Below are positions 12,291 to 24,632 of a stretch of 64,000 bases of DNA, piece after piece (within the stretch, counting starts at the first letter, position 1; every line of letters begins with the position of its first letter). The notes beneath the pieces are model-generated. The model was not told the origin of the DNA. It searched no databases and saw only the letters and a program-made list of their open reading frames with translations. The DNA comes from Nyssa sinensis (lineage: Eukaryota > Streptophyta > Magnoliopsida > Cornales > Nyssaceae): contig CM018052.1 of assembly GCA_008638375.1 (NCBI GenBank), positions 10,791,506 through 10,855,505 of the forward strand, given 5' to 3'. Position numbers and translations under genes: made by a program.

Positions 12291-12560
12291 ATTAGGATCG
12301 CATTTCCTTTTAGGTTAGTCGTCTATCACAAAATTCCATCTCATGAGGGGCGTAACCCCATGAAAGATCTTTTAGGATCATATTTCCATTTAGGTCAGCC
12401 GTCTATCGTAAAATTCCACCTCATGAGGGCGCCACCCCATGAAATACCTTTTAGGATCGCATTTCCTTTTCGGTAAGACATCTATTGCAATCTTCCATCA
12501 CATGAGGGGCGTAACCCTATGAGAGACTTATTAGGATCGCATTTCCTTCTAATTAAATCC
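12291..12560 (+). repeat. 80-bp tandem repeat, about 3.3 copies, each with a hairpin
   Basis: Unit starts TTAGGATC[G/A] at 12292, 12372, 12451 and 12531, with spacing of 79-80 bp. Each unit holds an inverted repeat of the form CATGAGGGGCGTAACCCCAT, which can fold as a hairpin. It lies in the 3' untranslated part of copy A just before LTR1. Tat/Ogre-type elements are known to accumulate tandem repeats here. Confidence 0.85.
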
Positions 12561-12785
12561 ATATGAGGACACAATTTCATAAAACCTGTCACGATAGCAT
12601 TCCTTCTCGATCTCCATTCCCATTAGTCACGAACTACGTACAGTCGGATTCACCTCAGAGTGATATGTAAGAATCTCATATAGAATTAGTCTAACCACAT
12701 CAATTCAACAATCAAAGTCCTAAAATGTCTCATTTTTTTGTGCTGACGTTCGCTTGATTGCAAGCTCCGCCAATGATGGGCTATT

Positions 12786-15300
12786 TGTAGACACCTCATT
12801 TTGTGACCCTTGATTGAATAAAGTTGGTATCACCATTTTTGGTAAGTTGCTACAATATGTCCCATCTAGGGGTATTTTAGTAATTTCTCATTTTTCCCAT
12901 AGAGGGCATTCCTATCATTTTCACCCACAGAGGGCATTTTCGTCATTATATCCACAAAAGGCATTTTTGAAATTTTAGAGATTTTGTCCATAAAGGACAT
13001 TTTTGACATTTTTGTCATTCTACCCCTTTCGATATTTTGGTCATTTTGTCTATAGAGGGCATTTTGGTCATTTTACCCATAGAGGGCATTTCCGTCATTT
13101 TGCCTATAGAGAGATTTTTTGACATTTATATCATTATGTCCATAGAGGGCATTTTTGACATTTTAGTCATTTTATCCATAGAGGACATTTTGGCCATTTC
13201 GCTTATTAGAGGGCATTTTTGTCATTATGTCTATAGATGGCATTTTTGACATTTTGGTCATTTTGTCCATAGAGGACATTTTGGCTATTTCACCCATAAA
13301 GGGAATTTCCATCATTATGTCCATAGAGGGCATTTTGGTCTTTCGCCCGTAAAGGGCATTTTCATCATTTTGCCCACAGAGGGCATTTTCGACATTTCGA
13401 TCATTTTGTCCATAGAGGATATTTTCGTCGTTTCGCCCATAGAGGGCATTTTCATCATTTTTCCCATAAAAGGCATTTTTGACATTTTATCCACAGAGGA
13501 CATTTTGGTTATTTCGCCCATAGAGGGCATTTTTGTCATTTTGCCCATAGAAGGTATTTTTGACATTTGGATCGTTTTGGCCATAGAGGACATTTGGTCA
13601 TTTCGCCCATAAGGGTATTTTGTTATTTTGCCCATAGAGGGCATTTTTGACATTTTGTTCATAGAGGGCATTTTGGTCATTTCACCCATAGAAGGCATTT
13701 TGTCATTTTTCCCATAGAGGGCATTTTGTCATTTTTCTTATAAAAGGGCATTTTTGACATTTTATCCATAAATGGCATTTTGGTCCTTTCACCCATAAAG
13801 GGTATTTTCGTCATTATGTCCATATAGGGCATTTTCGAGATTTTGGTCATTTTATCCATAGAGGACATTTTGGTCACTTTTCCCATAGAGTGCATCTTGG
13901 TCATTTCGCTCATAGAGAGCATTTCCGCCATTTCAATCATTTTGTCCATAGAGGACATTTTGGTCATTTCGATCATTTTGTCCATGTAGAGAATTTTGAT
14001 AATTATAAAATATTCTTATCCTATATAGGTTATTTTGGTCATTCATGGGCATACATGTAATTTTCATGTCATTTTATCCACATAGGGTTAATTTGGTAAT
14101 TTTGGTCCTTAGGGACAATTTTGACTTTTTTATGCCTTAGTGGCATTTTTGTAATTCCTTTGCCCCTAAATTCTCCACCGAATTAAGGTCGATATAGTAA
14201 ATATAGGCTTGTCCACCAAATACTTTCTAAATTTTCTTCCTTTCTTATTGCAAGGGATTTGCCCTCGATTTGGTGCACAATATCATATCTATATCTAATT
14301 GCTTGCACATTAAGCATTAATCTTAACCATTCATCCACATGATTCATTGTAAGCCTTTGGATCAAACTTTCTTACTTTTTTCTTATAAATAAGACCCCAT
14401 AGCCACCATAATTGAAGGTTCCACATCCTAGATAGAGGGTTCAGAGATTCAAGGTAGAGAGATAGAGGGTTCCACATTATAAGCTAGGTGCTACAATAAT
14501 TCTCTCTATTCTATATTTCTTGAAGCCTTGTTCTACACAAGCAAGAGTTCTAATCCATTAAAGACGAAGTTCTACACCATCAAAGATTCAATCCAAAAAG
14601 TTTAAGCTCAAGCTTTGTCTAATTCAATCCAAAATAATCAGGTACGCTCCCTAAAACCCTAATATTATCTATTTTCCTAATTTAATTTATCCTATCATTC
14701 TTGATAGAATAAATTGAATTAGAGAACTACGTTGGCTTTAATTCCATTATCTGAATCAATACGTTGGATGCCTCATGGGCCCGAGTCTATTCTTTTCCTT
14801 TAAGCTATTTACTTTTTGTCTATTTCCCACACCCCATCTTCTCATTATGGCCTTATTATTATTTTATTCATGCTAATCTCTATCTCTCTTCACTTCTTTG
14901 GCTTATTTTAATTATTTGGTTGTTTTTCACTTATTTTTGGGCTTGGGTTACTTATTTATTGGATGTATTTTTTATTCTTTCATGTCTTTACTATCATTAT
15001 CTCTTTCTACTCACTCTCTATTATTTTTGTCATGGAATATTAAGCCTTGTGGATGAACACTTGAGGCCAATTTATTCAAACTGGGCGGGATGGGTGCCTA
15101 ACCCCTTCCCATCTCGTACCTTAGCTTTCATATTTAGATTTTTTTGGTTCATTGTAGATCAGTTTTGCTTTACTTTATTTTAACCTATGTGAGGGATTTA
15201 CAATGTAAATAGTACAAAAGTGATGTAATTCTTAATTCCTTTGTAATTCTTTTTACATATATTCTTCACGGGTTATATTAGGTTTGCTTGTTATTTAGCC
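12786..15300 (+). mobile_element. LTR1 (3' LTR of copy A and 5' LTR of copy B)
   Basis: It starts TGTAGACACCTCATTTTG, typical of Tat/Ogre LTRs. It contains a TATA box (TATAAATA, 14384-14391) and is followed at 15311 by a primer-binding site. The segment GGGCGGGATGGGTGCCTAAC at about 15080-15105 and the end TTTGCTTGTTATTT recur in LTR2 (about 23280-23310 and 43993-44006). The exact 3' end is uncertain by about 10 bp. The 139-residue frame at 14764-15183 lies in R/U5 and has no recognisable domain. Confidence 0.8.
12890..13990 (+). repeat. Minisatellite inside the U3 of LTR1, about 28-29-bp unit
   Basis: About 38 diverged copies of a unit resembling CCCATAGAGGGCATTTTGG plus TCATTTT. Variants with GTCCATAGAGGACATTTT recur about every 80-92 bp (13264, 13488, 13572, 13855, 13943, among others), suggesting a three-unit higher-order period. 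Reading through it gives Met/Lys/Pro-rich pseudo-proteins on the minus strand. A few degraded units survive in LTR2 near 22160-22300. Confidence 0.9.
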
Positions 15301-15310
15301 TAAAATAAGC

Positions 15311-15319
15311 TGGCGACTC
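15311..15319 (+). other. Primer-binding site, tRNA-Arg type (copy B)
   Basis: TGGCGACTC complements the 3' end of plant tRNA-Arg ending GAGTCG plus CCA. This is the primer used by Ogre/Tat-type elements. It sits about 10 bp after LTR1. The match fails after nine bases, consistent with decay. Confidence 0.65.
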
Positions 15320-16488
15320 TTTTATGTATTCATATACACCCTAAACCGAAAAGAGGGCATGCTTCTCTCCCACTTTGAGAGAGCAGAGTCTAAAAGCCTT
15401 GACTAGATTTTTCTAGCGCCTGTGCTCACTAGTAAAAGTCTTATCAACTTGGTCTTAATCTAACAGGGAACTAACTTCCTCAAAAAAAAAAAAAAATAGC
15501 AAAGAAAAAAATTTTTAAATCTTCATTACTAAGGGATACTCAAATCTTTTCTTTTCCTTATGTTTTCTTCTCCACCAACTTGTCCTCTAACTCGAAGTGG
15601 CGGCTTGTCTCTTTCTCAATGAAACCCAGGTAATTCGTTGCTATGTCTACATGTAAAGAAAAATATCCAAAATCCAACTCACCATTGTTGCATTTGAATT
15701 CCTCCTCATTCAAAGTCCTTGTATGCTTCTTTGATCACTTCTAACTTTAAAGTTATGTCTATATTAGTATCTATTCTAGTCTCTTCAAAAAAGATAAAGT
15801 CTCTAAGTTCTTCATTTTCACTGATTAGGTCCTAAAGCCACCATAAATGTTATTTCGTCATAAGCATTTTGTCGGAATAATCTGTATTATCCAAGTTTGG
15901 AACATGAGCACATGGCCAATAGTTGGATATCTTGGTGGCTATAGACAGAGTCAGTCTTTCCACAATGAAGTAAGGACCCTAAGTCCTCAGAGGAACCTGC
16001 ATACACTAAAATTGATGTTGTATCCGGATGGGTTAATAAAATAAGGTTTCTCTCAAGCTTGCCAAGATAACATAAGAATACCTAGAAGAGCTCAAGTGAG
16101 GGGATCTAGTTTGCCAGTGAATAGTCGACCAATCAATATCATAAGATGCAAGTTGAGCAAGGAATTCACATTAATCTCACTCATTTTCTTTGGTCACCAA
16201 CAAGGCCTTTGAACAATAGTATTTTGACATATAAGGGATGGTAACTAATGGTGCCAAGAACTTCAACTTATCATTTAACCCCATTGTCAAGAGCAAGGGG
16301 CTACCTTTGAAAACATTTGAGCCATTATAAACCAAGTCCTAGCCATTCAACGTCTCGGCAAGAATAATGCCCATGATATTGTTTCCCTTATTTAATTTAG
16401 TTATGACATCAATTAGGCGAACATCAGCCTAATCAGGCTCTTGGACAATCAAGAACCTCGGGATAATGCATAGAGCAAAGGCACATAG

Positions 16489-19400
16489 TGTCACGACCCG
16501 AAATCCGCCCTGCGTGGATCCCGAATCAGGACCGCCGCCCTTCGGCCCGGTGGCCTCAGGACAAGGCTCGCATCTACAGTGGTATCAAATAGATGTGCAT
16601 CATGTGGTTGCGGAAGCATGAAAAATTTTTCTTTTCTTTTCTCATTTTAAAATTTGCACATCTGTCCGATACTGCCACTTTTCATATTGCGGTACACATG
16701 AATATACAATCAGAGCAAAACTAAAAACTTATAGAACTTATAATATTACATGTCCTCTGCCCCGAGGGCTTAATACATATTCTTGTCCTGTTCACTAATA
16801 CAGAAACTCGTACTTAAAATTCACATGATTTCATAAGGAAACTACGTAAACACAACTTCCCAAAATGGCAGACCCTTCGTCATCATCTTCTAATCAAAAC
16901 TGCCTTTATCATTTACCTGAAAGGGGGATCCGAACAAAGTCCGGGTAAGCTAATCTAAGCTTGTGAGTAATTCTTGCATTCGTCATGGGGTTTTCAACTG
17001 GTAGTGGTTTAACACATGAGAGTTTATAAAAATACTCACTACCAATTGCTCGTACATTTTAGAACACAGAGTATATGCATTCTCAAAACAGATAGCTTTG
17101 AAACATTTAAAGTATTCAAGCTAAACTCGTACTTCGTCAAATAGAGCATATAACTCGAAAAATATGCATTTCATAAAACAGTTAGCTTTGAAACAATTAA
17201 AGTATTCAAGCTAAACTCGTACTTTGTCAAATAGAGTATATAACTCGAAAAATATGCATTTCATAAAACAGATAGCTTTGAAACAATTAAAGTATTCAAG
17301 CTAAATACACATTTCTTCAAGTATAACATGTGCACTTTTAAAAGCGTATAAAGTTGTATGATAAAATGGGGGTAAAAACCTGCTTCCATTTCCAAAATCA
17401 TTTTCTGTCATCTTTTCTCTTCAATTAGGTGGAATCTGTTTCGAACCAGACTCCTATTTTACTGCCAATACTGTCCATAATATTTTCCTGGGGGATTAGA
17501 TCCTGCTACCAGGCATTTCACACGACAGAGCAATTGTATTCCGAAGTAACCCAAAATCCTGACTATGTGACATTTACTGTTGAATCCTGAAGGATTTCAA
17601 CTATGTTATCTTATAAAACATTTATCACATGGCTACGTCAATAGATATTTTTCATGAGTATTTAAAACATGAAACATATGATTTTTGCAATATGACTTCA
17701 AATACTTGTAACAATCAAATTCAGAATATTTAAAGAAAATACATTTTAACCCGACCATGCTAAACATCTCCAAGAAAGAAATTAAATATAAAACATTTAA
17801 TCAGCATGTCGTAACAGCATATTTTTTAAAAAATAGGAATTTTGTAAACTGAATTTGATATTCAAATGCTTCATATAACTTAAACTTAAAACTTCATCAA
17901 ATATTTAGAGTTAAATCTCCAATTCAAGCACAGGGTTACTCACCTCGGTCTCTTAGGGTTAGTGCTAAAATGCGCTTTCCCACTTGCCTTGTAGTTCCTA
18001 AGAACAATTCATAAACATCTCATCAACTTCACATTCATTGTAATATCATCTCGATATTCCTTAACTTATGCTTAAATCGTATTAGATCCTAAAATGATTT
18101 CATAATTTCGTATGTACTTAACTTAAATCGTACTCTTAACCTATGACACAATTTAATGTGTTAGAAATTAAATTCATTTCAATTTATACTCTTCTGGTAG
18201 CTCCATTAACTTTAATTTAAATTTATTTACTTCACATATTTACGTGTCGTGTCTTTTCGTAATTCATTTCCTCGTATACGCCTTAGATTAGTACTTTGGC
18301 ATTACTTTAATTTATAGTCATCTGATAGATTCTATTCATCAAATTTTATGTCTTTTTATTTTTGACATCTCTTTTGGTCGAATAGACTCTACCATTGAGT
18401 CCGGAGAGTCGAAGAAAGTCAGATTAGGCTTTCCTAGAATTTAATTCGGACTTTTGTATGTAAAAGGACAAAATAGTCATTTATTATTTTACGTGTCACA
18501 TTTTTCTGTACTTTGTTTCGTAATTTGGACCCCATTATTGAGTCCGGAATGTTGGAGAAAGTCAATTTAGACTTTCCCTGATTTTAATTTGGCTTTAGGG
18601 GCACCAAGGGTATTTTGGTCATTTTACCCTTTTACGTGTCTTTATTTTTTGGGGCCCCGTCTCACAAAATGGATCTCGCCATTAGTCTCAGAATATTCAA
18701 AATAGTAAAAATACACTATACATATGTTCAATTTGAACTTTATTTGCTCCATATATGATTCAGGGGCAAAATAGTAATTTTACCTCATTTATAAAATAAT
18801 TAAATTAATTATTTAATTATTTTCCAGGGTTGTAATTGCATAAAATTCTTATCAGTTGGGCCATAGTAGGATTTTCCAGAAATTCTGGGGTCAAATCGTA
18901 AATAACAAAAGGTTTGGTTTATTTAATTGAATTAAAACTAGAAAACCAGTGGGTTCGGTCAAATTTTAAGTGAACCGGTCCGGTTCACTTGCAAACCAAC
19001 CGGTTTAGTCGGTTTGCCACGTGATGCTAACGTCATGATTACGTAAGCCCTAATGGTTAAAATTTAAAAAAAAATTTAAGCCTCCAAACATCACCGTTTA
19101 AAATAAACCCATAACCCGTTGGATCTGGATTTGACCCACACCCGTAACCGACCGTTTACCCAACCCGAACAGTGTCATCTTCCCCAACGAAGCTGACACA
19201 GTTCATGCGAAACCCTAATTTTTTTCAGCTTTTATTCCTTCAATTTCGTGGATTTTTGTTCACTATTTTCTTACTGTTTTCAACCCGATCCACTCCTAGA
19301 ACATTGTAGAAGAGTTGGACATTCGTTTTGGAGTTCAAAATTGGTTCATGAGTTAGATTTTGGGTTTGATAATTTAAACCAATAATCTGCTTGTAAATGC

Positions 19401-20467
19401 CCATTTCTGAGCCAAATCCAATGAGACTTGTTCTGTTGTAATCCCCTCTTCATGGGGTTTCACATTTCATTCATAAAGGTGGGTTTATGTTCATATTTTT
19501 GAGTTTTACTTTTGGAACCCGAACTTGTAATTTGATTTTTGGAGGGCTTTCCTTGAGCTTTATGATCGCGGTCATAGGTTTTTAAGTTTCTTGTAGTGTC
19601 TAGTTTAGGTTTTGACAAGCCAAAATCAGTTTAGTGAACTTTGGTTTATACCTGCTTCAAGCAAGGTCATCAATGGCTGCCCTTTCTGGGTTTTCCATTT
19701 CTTAGGTGTTTTCAAGACAATTTTCATGCTTGACACACCTCTAAACATATATTACGCATCATACTTTTATAAATAACATCAAAAATAGTTCCTATAAATT
19801 CACAATTCTAGAGAGAGAATTTTAAAAGTTTTCGGTTCTTTCTTGCTCTGAATCTCTTCTTAGCTTCTTGTTTTCTTCTCCCTTTGATTTCCTTTTCAAT
19901 GGTTAAGCATGCAATGCATGCTCTGCTCTTATACAAAATCCCACCGACCCTTCTCTCTCTCTCACGTTTGCAGCCTCTATCTTTGACTTCCTCTCTCCTA
20001 AATTTCTTTTTTCCTTCATTCAATTCTTGCTCTTCCCCATTTCTACTTTACATTAAATGTTTTGGCTTTAGTTTTGATATTTTGTAGTTATATATATTAT
20101 ATATATCTTACACACACACATGCACATGGAAACACACACACACTGCCGACACACGCACACCCACTTGTCCACTGTTCACACCTTTTTATATCTATACATA
20201 TATAATATTCTAATTATCTCATATACATATACATGTACATATACACATACACATACACATACTTGATTGGTCCCATATTCCCATACATAACACATTTTAT
20301 GTGTATAATTGTGTACCAATAGTTAATCATAATTACAAATAATTATCTTAATCAATTAATTTAAATAATTAATCAATTATTCTTTTGAGTGTAAATATCT
20401 TTACACAATTTTTCATAACCTCGTAGTACATGTCATATGACCCATTATCCCAAGTCGGGATATTACA
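16489..20467 (-). mobile_element. Solo LTR 1, Tekay/Del-like, 3979 bp
   Basis: Boundaries are TGTCACGACCC (16489) and GGGATATTACA (20467), with a perfect 5-bp target duplication CATAG (16484-16488 and 20468-20472). On the minus strand it reads TGTAATATCCC to GGGTCGTGACA, the end pattern of the other large LTRs in the window. It contains no internal coding domain. It holds a 90-bp tandem repeat (17091-17330) and AC/AT-rich microsatellites near 20100-20260. Confidence 0.87.
17091..17330 (+). repeat. 90-bp tandem repeat inside solo LTR 1, about 2.7 copies
   Basis: The segment beginning GATAGCTTTGAAACA recurs at 17091, 17181 and 17271, an exact 90-bp period with few mismatches. Confidence 0.92.
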
Positions 20468-21069
20468 CATAGCTTTGTGCAACTAGCCTCTTGATTCATG
20501 AAAATTTCCAATATGGGAAGTAGGGAAAAAACTTTTCCTTGAACTAATTCCTTTGATTTCTCAACATCCAAGTCAAGCAGAGAAGACAAAGAAGAAGAAT
20601 AACCACGTTGTACAGAAAGGACGATCAGTTTACCTTGAGCCGCGACGTCAAAAAGAGCACAAAACTCTTCAAAGGTAGGACATATTTATTCTAGATGAAA
20701 GGGAAAATAGTGATCAATAAGATCCCAAAAGCAAGCACAAGCTCACAACAAATGCCAGTCTACGGGAGCTTGGGCAAAAGAGAAAATAACTTTCAATCTC
20801 AATGCCCCCAAGTTAATCTTCTCTGAGCTTGAGAGGCAATATAGCCATGCACGGATTTGTTCATAAAAAATAGTCACATCCATGATTCTAGAAGCCATTA
20901 AAGCAGAGAGGGAGAAAATACAGCAATGGAGCTGTCAAGAAAGGCTGAATATGATGGGTTAGGAGGTTTATGGTTTGCAATATATCCTAAAAAACTCATA
21001 AGTTCATTTCCAAGTTAATTTAGGGGAGTGATTTTCAAAAAATACGCAAAAACATGCAACAGGCCGCTA

Positions 21070-21110
21070 AATGGCCTGGGATAGAACTTGCTACCGATCG
21101 GCACACAGAG
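21070..21110. promoter_or_regulatory. Palindromic module upstream of aORF-1 (copy B)
   Basis: CTACCGATCGGCACACAGAG at 21091-21110 is preceded by GGGATAGAACTT, a remnant of the pyrimidine linker of the copy A modules. It sits about 190 bp upstream of the minus-strand start at 20898, the same relation as 8864 has to 8684. Confidence 0.42.
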
Positions 21111-21339
21111 AAATTTTAGGCCATTTTGCCTAGTTTCGCCTGTTTTCGCTATTTTCCCTCCTGTTTCGTCAGTTCAAAACACATCGGATACCAATTCCTA
21201 TTCATTTTCTTTTTTTGCTAATGTTGGACACATTCATAAATAAAAGTGCATACATTGATCATTCATTCATTGTTCAAAATAAAACAAAACCAAAAATAAG
21301 AGAATCGAAAAAGGACAAATTGTTCATCAAACAAAGTGT

Positions 21340-22147
21340 TTATGAAAAAAAGAGAAGTTTCATCTAACAGCGTCCTCACCGTCCTCTCTCTTGCCATCCA
21401 AACTAGTGGGAATGAGTCTCCTCTTCCTAAGTGTCCTCATTTTTGCTCTCCACTAACTGTCTCGATGTTCTACTGCGCTCAGCCGGCTGAGTGCAAGAGT
21501 TACTCAGTTGACTCTCGTCTTTCTTCTTTGGCTGTCATCTACGCCTCTCGCTAGAAATTCCTCTTCCATGATGATTCTGCCGTTGATTCATATTCTCAAG
21601 GTGAGAGACCCTAGCAACCTAAAAGATTATGAGTTTCAAGTCAAAATCAATGCAATATCAAAATGCAATCAATGCATGAACAGTCAAACAGGGGAATCGT
21701 GTCCTTACAATATCAGAATCCATTTGACAAGTGGCTTCCCTCCCCCCCCCCCGGATTCGATAGTGACTTGGGAAACCTTATGCTTCAAGGCCGTAATCTA
21801 TACACAGGCCTCCTCGTAAATGGTCCAGGCTACCTAAATTTCCAACAAAAATCTTATTTTAATTTGAAAAGCAAAAGACCATAAACAATTTCGACAAAAG
21901 AAGACCCTTATCCCAGTCAAGTGGTCGGGAGTCCTTCAATAGCCCTAGTTGGCCGAGAAAACTCTTTCAGCCTGAAACTCTCATCATCAATCATCACTGA
22001 TACATTGAAAGTTAAGAAAGCTGTCGGTAGTCTTGCGTCTGCCGTTGTGGTGGTGGCCTCCTTAGATAACCTATCATTCGCGCTTGGCCTCCTAGCCCTA
22101 GGTAGGTGAGGCGGACCCCCAGTCAAGGAAGGCATCAGCTCCTCTTG
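21340..22147 (-). pseudogene. 3' part of antisense gene aORF-2, copy B
   Basis: The minus-strand segment at 21917-22135, with FNVSVMIDDESFRLKEFSRP, aligns with FNMPVMTEDGTLRLEEFTRP of copy A (9720-9760). The acidic C-terminal tail follows down to about 21340. The mobile-domain half is missing because a deletion fuses this gene to the LTR at about 22147. Confidence 0.55.
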
Positions 22148-23961
22148 TTAAGAGAGGAATTTTGGTAATTTTGACATAATCCTACCCTCAATAGGACTTC
22201 CTAGTCACTTGAGGGTCATTTTCGTAATTTCTATATCATTTTACCCACATGGGGGTATTTTGGTAATTTTATCCCTTTGGTGACAAATCAAGGATAATTT
22301 AGTTATTTCACATGTCTTGTGGCAATCTAAAGAATCTCCACCGAATTGGGGGTGATTTGGTAATCTTGGGTGATAGTAGTCTATTTAGGCATAATTAGGA
22401 CTTTCCACTTTTAGAGTTTCTATAAATCTGGTTGCTTGATGTTTCATTAAATGGAGATATATCGAACTTGGACATTTTCATTTTAGAGTTTATTTTTTAA
22501 TTAAATTCTATTTCTTTTTTATCTCATTGGCTCTTCTATGTAGACATCAATTCTATTGGTTTTGCATTGTCATAATTATTTATTAATTCATTTAGTTAGG
22601 ATAATCATTCCTTAGGATAATTATTTATTTTCTCTTTATTTAATTATGTACTCAAGACATGATCCTAACCCTCCAATCTAGGGTTTTATTTTAGACCATT
22701 AGATCAAATCTCTATATTTTCCTATAAATAGAGCCCCCGGGCCATTAGTTTTAGGGGACACATTTTCCATAGCCTCACATTGTTAGTTTAATTCTAGAGT
22801 TTTCTCTACAAGAATTCTTCCTCTCCCGAGGCCGAAACCCTACCGAAATAACAACTGACTTTCAAGAAGCAAGACAAAGTGATGATTTCCAAACCGAAGA
22901 ACAAACCGGAGATCTGCTTAATTGAAGTCTCCAATCCAGATTTTCCTAGCCAAAGATCTGCCAGACTCCAATGATTGAATAAGGTATGCTCTCAAACCTT
23001 TAACAATTTTCTTTAGATCCAATTGATCTCGCCTATTTTATCACTCTTGATAAAATAGGGTAATCTGGAGAACTACGTGACTCTGATTGCATTTTCTAAA
23101 TAGATACATAGGGAAGCTTCGTTCCAGAGTCGGATCTTCTTAATGTCTTTTCTATTTTATTTTATTTCTTCATGTCAGGTCCTTTATTTTTTTTCTTTTC
23201 TAGACTCATGTCTCACTTTTTTGTTTTCTGATGACAAAATAGCCTTGTAAGTGAATATTTGAGGCCAATCAATTTAGATCGGGCGGGTGGGTGCCTAACA
23301 CCTTCCCACTCCGTACCTTAGCCCCTGAGCCTGTTTCTTTGGTTTTTGCTTTATTTCAGTGCTTTATCTATATTTGATCCATGTCATAGGATCCTTTAGT
23401 ATGTATTTAAGAAACAAAGCAATGTTTATTTCATTTATTTTTCTTTGGATTTTTTTTATATGTATCGTTCAAGATGTAACAGACTTTGTAATACCTCGAC
23501 CCAAATAAAATAGAATAAATCCATTTACGTCCTAAGAGTCAAATAATAATACAGAGATTTGACCAAGCCATGAGCATAGTATCACAAGTAAACCAAGACC
23601 GAACTCAGACTAAGAACATTAGACCCCAAAATATACCGAACTATCATGACGCTTAGTATACAGTAATGGGTATGCATACCAAGGTAAATAGTAGAAGCTA
23701 TGATCTCAAAAAATTACGAGATTAGGAAATTCAAGTACGAACAAACTGAGCTAATAAATATAATACCAGAAGAGAGCCGAGCTATTGTAGTAAGTTATGT
23801 ACAATAATAGACACGCAATTCGAGACAAATAGTATGGTTCATAAAATAAAGTGTTGTACAATATTTGAATATACGATAAGTAAATTACAAGCAACCCAGA
23901 GTACCCCAAGGACTACCGTACGAGAAACTCGGACAGTACAAAGAATCGTGCATAATATAAT

Positions 23962-24555
23962 TGATATACCATAAAAGAGCAGGCTAATCAGCACTTGACA
24001 CGTATGACCATAAATCCAGCTCATGCTCGGCCAACGTGGTTCTCACTCAGCCAATGACTAAAAGCTCAAAGCATCCAGATTAACACAAAAGGACGGAAGT
24101 GACCAAACATATGCCTTCAGGGCATGTATATTCGGACAAGGGTCTCAGAACTGATCACAGGGTTCAGACCAGAACTCCAGACCTCGTCACCGCCTTAGCG
24201 GATGCCGAGCAGAGAATAAGGAAGTAGTCTTCAACAAGGGAACTACCATCTATGGTTATCTATACACAATATTCAACAAGGTAATAGCAATCTCCGATGA
24301 TCAAATCCCTACAATCATGGCTCCGAATCCTAATCAACTTAGGAAGGCCACGGTCTATAAATTAAACCCTAAAGGTACGCTTTATTTTCATGCTCATTCT
24401 TTTGGCTTTCAATACAGTCTTTCAATTCCTTTTACTTACTTAAGCATCGGAGCGGCTACCGCCGGAGCCAATCCGGTGGACCTCTGATCGTCTTTCTGAG
24501 TGTTCTACAGGTCGCGGAGCCCATACTTATTGCGAGTCGAAAAGTGCAGCATCAG
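23962..24555 (+). repeat. 5' LTR of E2
   Basis: Begins TGATATACC and ends GCAGCATCA. A TATA box (TATAAAT) lies at 24356-24362, which would place transcription start about 30 bp later. It pairs with 40375-40967. Confidence 0.93.
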
Positions 24556-24558
24556 TTT

Positions 24559-24575
24559 GGCGCCGTCTGTGGGAA
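24559..24575 (+). other. Primer-binding site of E2, tRNA-Asp-like
   Basis: TTTGGCGCCGTCTGTGGG follows the 5' LTR. TGGCGCCGT complements the 3' end of plant tRNA-Asp; the match then stops. The same site occurs in E3 at 58241-58257 on the minus strand. It differs from the tRNA-Arg type of copies A and B. Confidence 0.6.
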
Positions 24576-24632
24576 ATGACTAATCTCCAAGTGCTCTATT
24601 CATAAACTCATCTCTTTCCTCACCGAAAAACC

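Larger units (their letters stand above)
1..15300 (+). mobile_element. Tat-lineage Ty3/gypsy element, copy A (degenerate; 5' end outside window)
   Basis: Remnants appear in the order gag, protease, reverse transcriptase, RNase H, second RNase H and integrase on the plus strand (496-6948). Two genes follow on the minus strand (7430-11672), then an LTR (12786-15300). The order PR-RT-RH-INT defines Ty3/gypsy, and a second RNase H after the normal one is characteristic of the Tat lineage. Every domain carries stops or frameshifts, so the copy is dead. The 5' LTR lies before the window. The 3' LTR is followed directly by a primer-binding site and another internal region, so it is shared with copy B. 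Confidence 0.88.
15560..20898 (-). pseudogene. Antisense gene aORF-1 of copy B, DUF7745-like, split by a solo LTR
   Basis: Same gene as 7430-8684. The minus-strand start is at 20898 (MASRIMD). The conserved ICPTFEEFCALFDV block is at about 20650-20700. The gene breaks at 20473 and resumes at 16483 downward, where the strand aligns with copy A 7870-8260. Splice-free alignment across the 4.0-kb insertion confirms the break. Stops (for example near 20745 and 20690) show it is not functional. Confidence 0.65.
15311..22147 (+). mobile_element. Tat copy B: internal region lacking gag-pol
   Basis: After the primer site and a leader of about 170 bp, the sequence goes straight to the equivalent of copy A position about 7180 (A-rich tract at 15480), then the antisense genes. 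All of gag-pol is absent. At 22147 it joins the middle of an LTR. The part equivalent to copy A about 9850-14000 (aORF-2 N-terminal half, 80-bp repeats, LTR start and most of the minisatellite) is deleted. A solo LTR is inserted at 16489-20467. Confidence 0.72.

Noticed and set aside
13315..13985. Minus-strand open frames with Met-Pro-Ser-Met-Gly-type repeats
   Set aside because: They are translations of the 28-29-bp LTR minisatellite. The open frame is a by-product of the unit lacking stops in one phase.
12897..13990. Possible CRISPR-like array
   Set aside because: The repeats are contiguous with no unique spacers, and the sequence is a plant LTR.
14764..15183. 139-codon frame with many hydrophobic residues, resembling a membrane protein
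   Set aside because: It sits in the R/U5 of LTR1. T-rich DNA gives Phe/Leu/Ile codons, and the LTR2 homologue does not keep the frame.
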